Shown here: in pieces, positions 63,140 to 64,000 of the stretch
How positions within the stretch are numbered: position 1 is the first letter of the stretch
Layout: each line of letters opens with the position of its first letter
DNA from: Intoshia linei
Taxonomy: Eukaryota > Orthonectida > Rhopaluridae
Direction of reading: 5' to 3'
Assembly: GCA_001642005.1 (NCBI GenBank)
Contig: LWCA01000061.1
Coordinates: 1-64,000 of the forward strand
Length of the DNA stretch: 64,000 bases
The notes under the pieces: model-generated
Seen by the model: the letters and a program-made list of their open reading frames with translations, nothing else
Told to the model about the DNA's origin: nothing
Database searches by the model: none
Position numbers and translations under genes: made by a program

Positions 63140-64000
63140 TATCACTCCTATAGGAATCCCATAATTCTGTCATCACCTTTATGCTTTGCTCGGCAACAAT
63201 ATTTGTTCTAGGAACTTTAATAATGGGAGGTTCGAAATTGCAATGATTTAAAAAACACTTTTTTGCTTTAGGGTACTTTTCTAGTGCAATCTTCATACCA
63301 CGTTGAAGAATTTTTTCAAAATACTAGTTATGAAACCACAATGAAGACTATTGATGAGATATAAAAGAGCACAACAATCTAAAGTCATTATTTTAGTGGC
63401 ATTCAAAAATACAAAAATATGCAATCACGCATATATTGCAAGAGAGTTCCACCTAGCTATAGAAATTGACGGCAATTTATGCCATATAATTTTTGGAAAA
63501 CAATTGTATCTTTCGAAAAATTCAAAATCCTTTGCTAATTCATATAGAAACTTGAAATCTGCTCTTCATGTCGAATTTTCTCTGTCAACTATCTTTGTTG
63601 CCGTAAATTTATAATTTTTTACAAGATTTCCATAATTAGAAGTTACATCTGCTAGGAATTTGTGATTTAAATTAGGGGAACTACTTGGACATCCTGATAC
63701 ATGATCTATAGAGTGTTTCAAAATGCGATCCAAGATATGATGTTGACACATAACATATTGGGATTTATCCAGAAAACGATTAAAAAATTGTTCACAACAT
63801 TTTTGAACAATTTCCAAGCACGTAATTCAATTTCTGTCATAGAACTATCAAATCTTTCACATTTAAAAATTTTATTTATTGGTGGTCCGGTAAAAATTGC
63901 ATTTAATATTTTTGCATCGGATATATGAGGAAACAAATGTTTTATCACATGATCTACTGTAGGAGAATTTGGAGGGTTTCTTTGAATTTTACAAATAAAT
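63140..64000 (-). pseudogene. Broken transposon-type gene of a widespread arthropod repeat protein family
   Basis: Minus strand, entering from the right edge: IKHLFPHISDAKILNAIFTG and ELRAWKLFKNVVNNF. After a frame change near 63800 come SQYVMCQHHILDRILKHSID, NLNHKFLADVTSNY, and then (across a TGA near 63567) FKFLYELAKDF, KLPSISIARWNSLAIYA, a further stop, and a tail CALEKYPKAKKCFLNH ... IVAEQSIKVMTELW ending in TAG near 63142. The CQHHxLDR and ARWNSxAI blocks are ones I recall from large multi-copy uncharacterised proteins of arthropod genomes, believed to be transposon-encoded. At least two stops and one frameshift make this copy inactive. Confidence 0.65.

Overview
The window is AT-rich nuclear DNA of a metazoan. 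It has split genes with GT-AG introns, animal-specific families (a Notch receptor, the autophagy protein EPG5, an SLC46-type transporter, COQ4) and a dense mix of cut-and-paste transposons, Ty3/gypsy fragments and Helitron-like repeats. The mariner and hAT protein relics look arthropod-like (insect or crustacean), but nothing here fixes the taxon. All exon models below were made by hand from reading frames, splice motifs and family knowledge; nothing was searched or aligned by computer. Layout, left to right: 1-7.8 kb is mostly transposon debris: a gypsy pol fragment, a lipase-like exon fragment, a Helitron-like element with a Tigger relic, a hAT-like element and a mariner deletion derivative. 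7.8-11.5 kb holds a two-exon plus-strand major facilitator gene (SLC46-like). Its stop codon overlaps the stop codon of a small minus-strand secreted-type ORF that looks frameshifted. 12.6-14.6 kb is a pogo/Tigger-type MITE and Helitron debris. 14.9-27.1 kb is a complete 14-exon minus-strand Notch gene (about 1,833 residues) that is clearly reduced: 21-22 EGF repeats and a single LNR. Two Helitron-like copies, a hAT MITE and a hAT transposase relic sit in its introns. About 1 kb upstream, and divergent from it, is COQ4 (28.1-30.6 kb, plus, 5 exons), whose first intron holds another Helitron-like copy and an unidentified ORF. COQ4 ends 4 bases from the stop codon of EPG5, a very large minus-strand gene running back from about 57.4 kb to 30.6 kb; I resolve about 28 exons and about 2,230 residues, with the 5' end and two internal junctions unresolved. 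EPG5 introns host gypsy fragments, hAT and piggyBac-like MITEs and more Helitron-like copies. 57.6-64 kb is repeat-rich with two long inverted repeats and, at the right edge, a broken transposon-type gene that leaves the window. Functionally the genes are unrelated housekeeping or signalling loci: membrane transport, Notch signalling, ubiquinone biosynthesis in mitochondria, and autophagosome-lysosome tethering. The most unusual features are the reduced Notch, the abundant Helitron-like family with A/T-flanked TC...CTAG ends and an internally repeated module, several nested transposon insertions with readable target-site duplications, and two tail-to-tail gene pairs whose stop codons touch or nearly touch.
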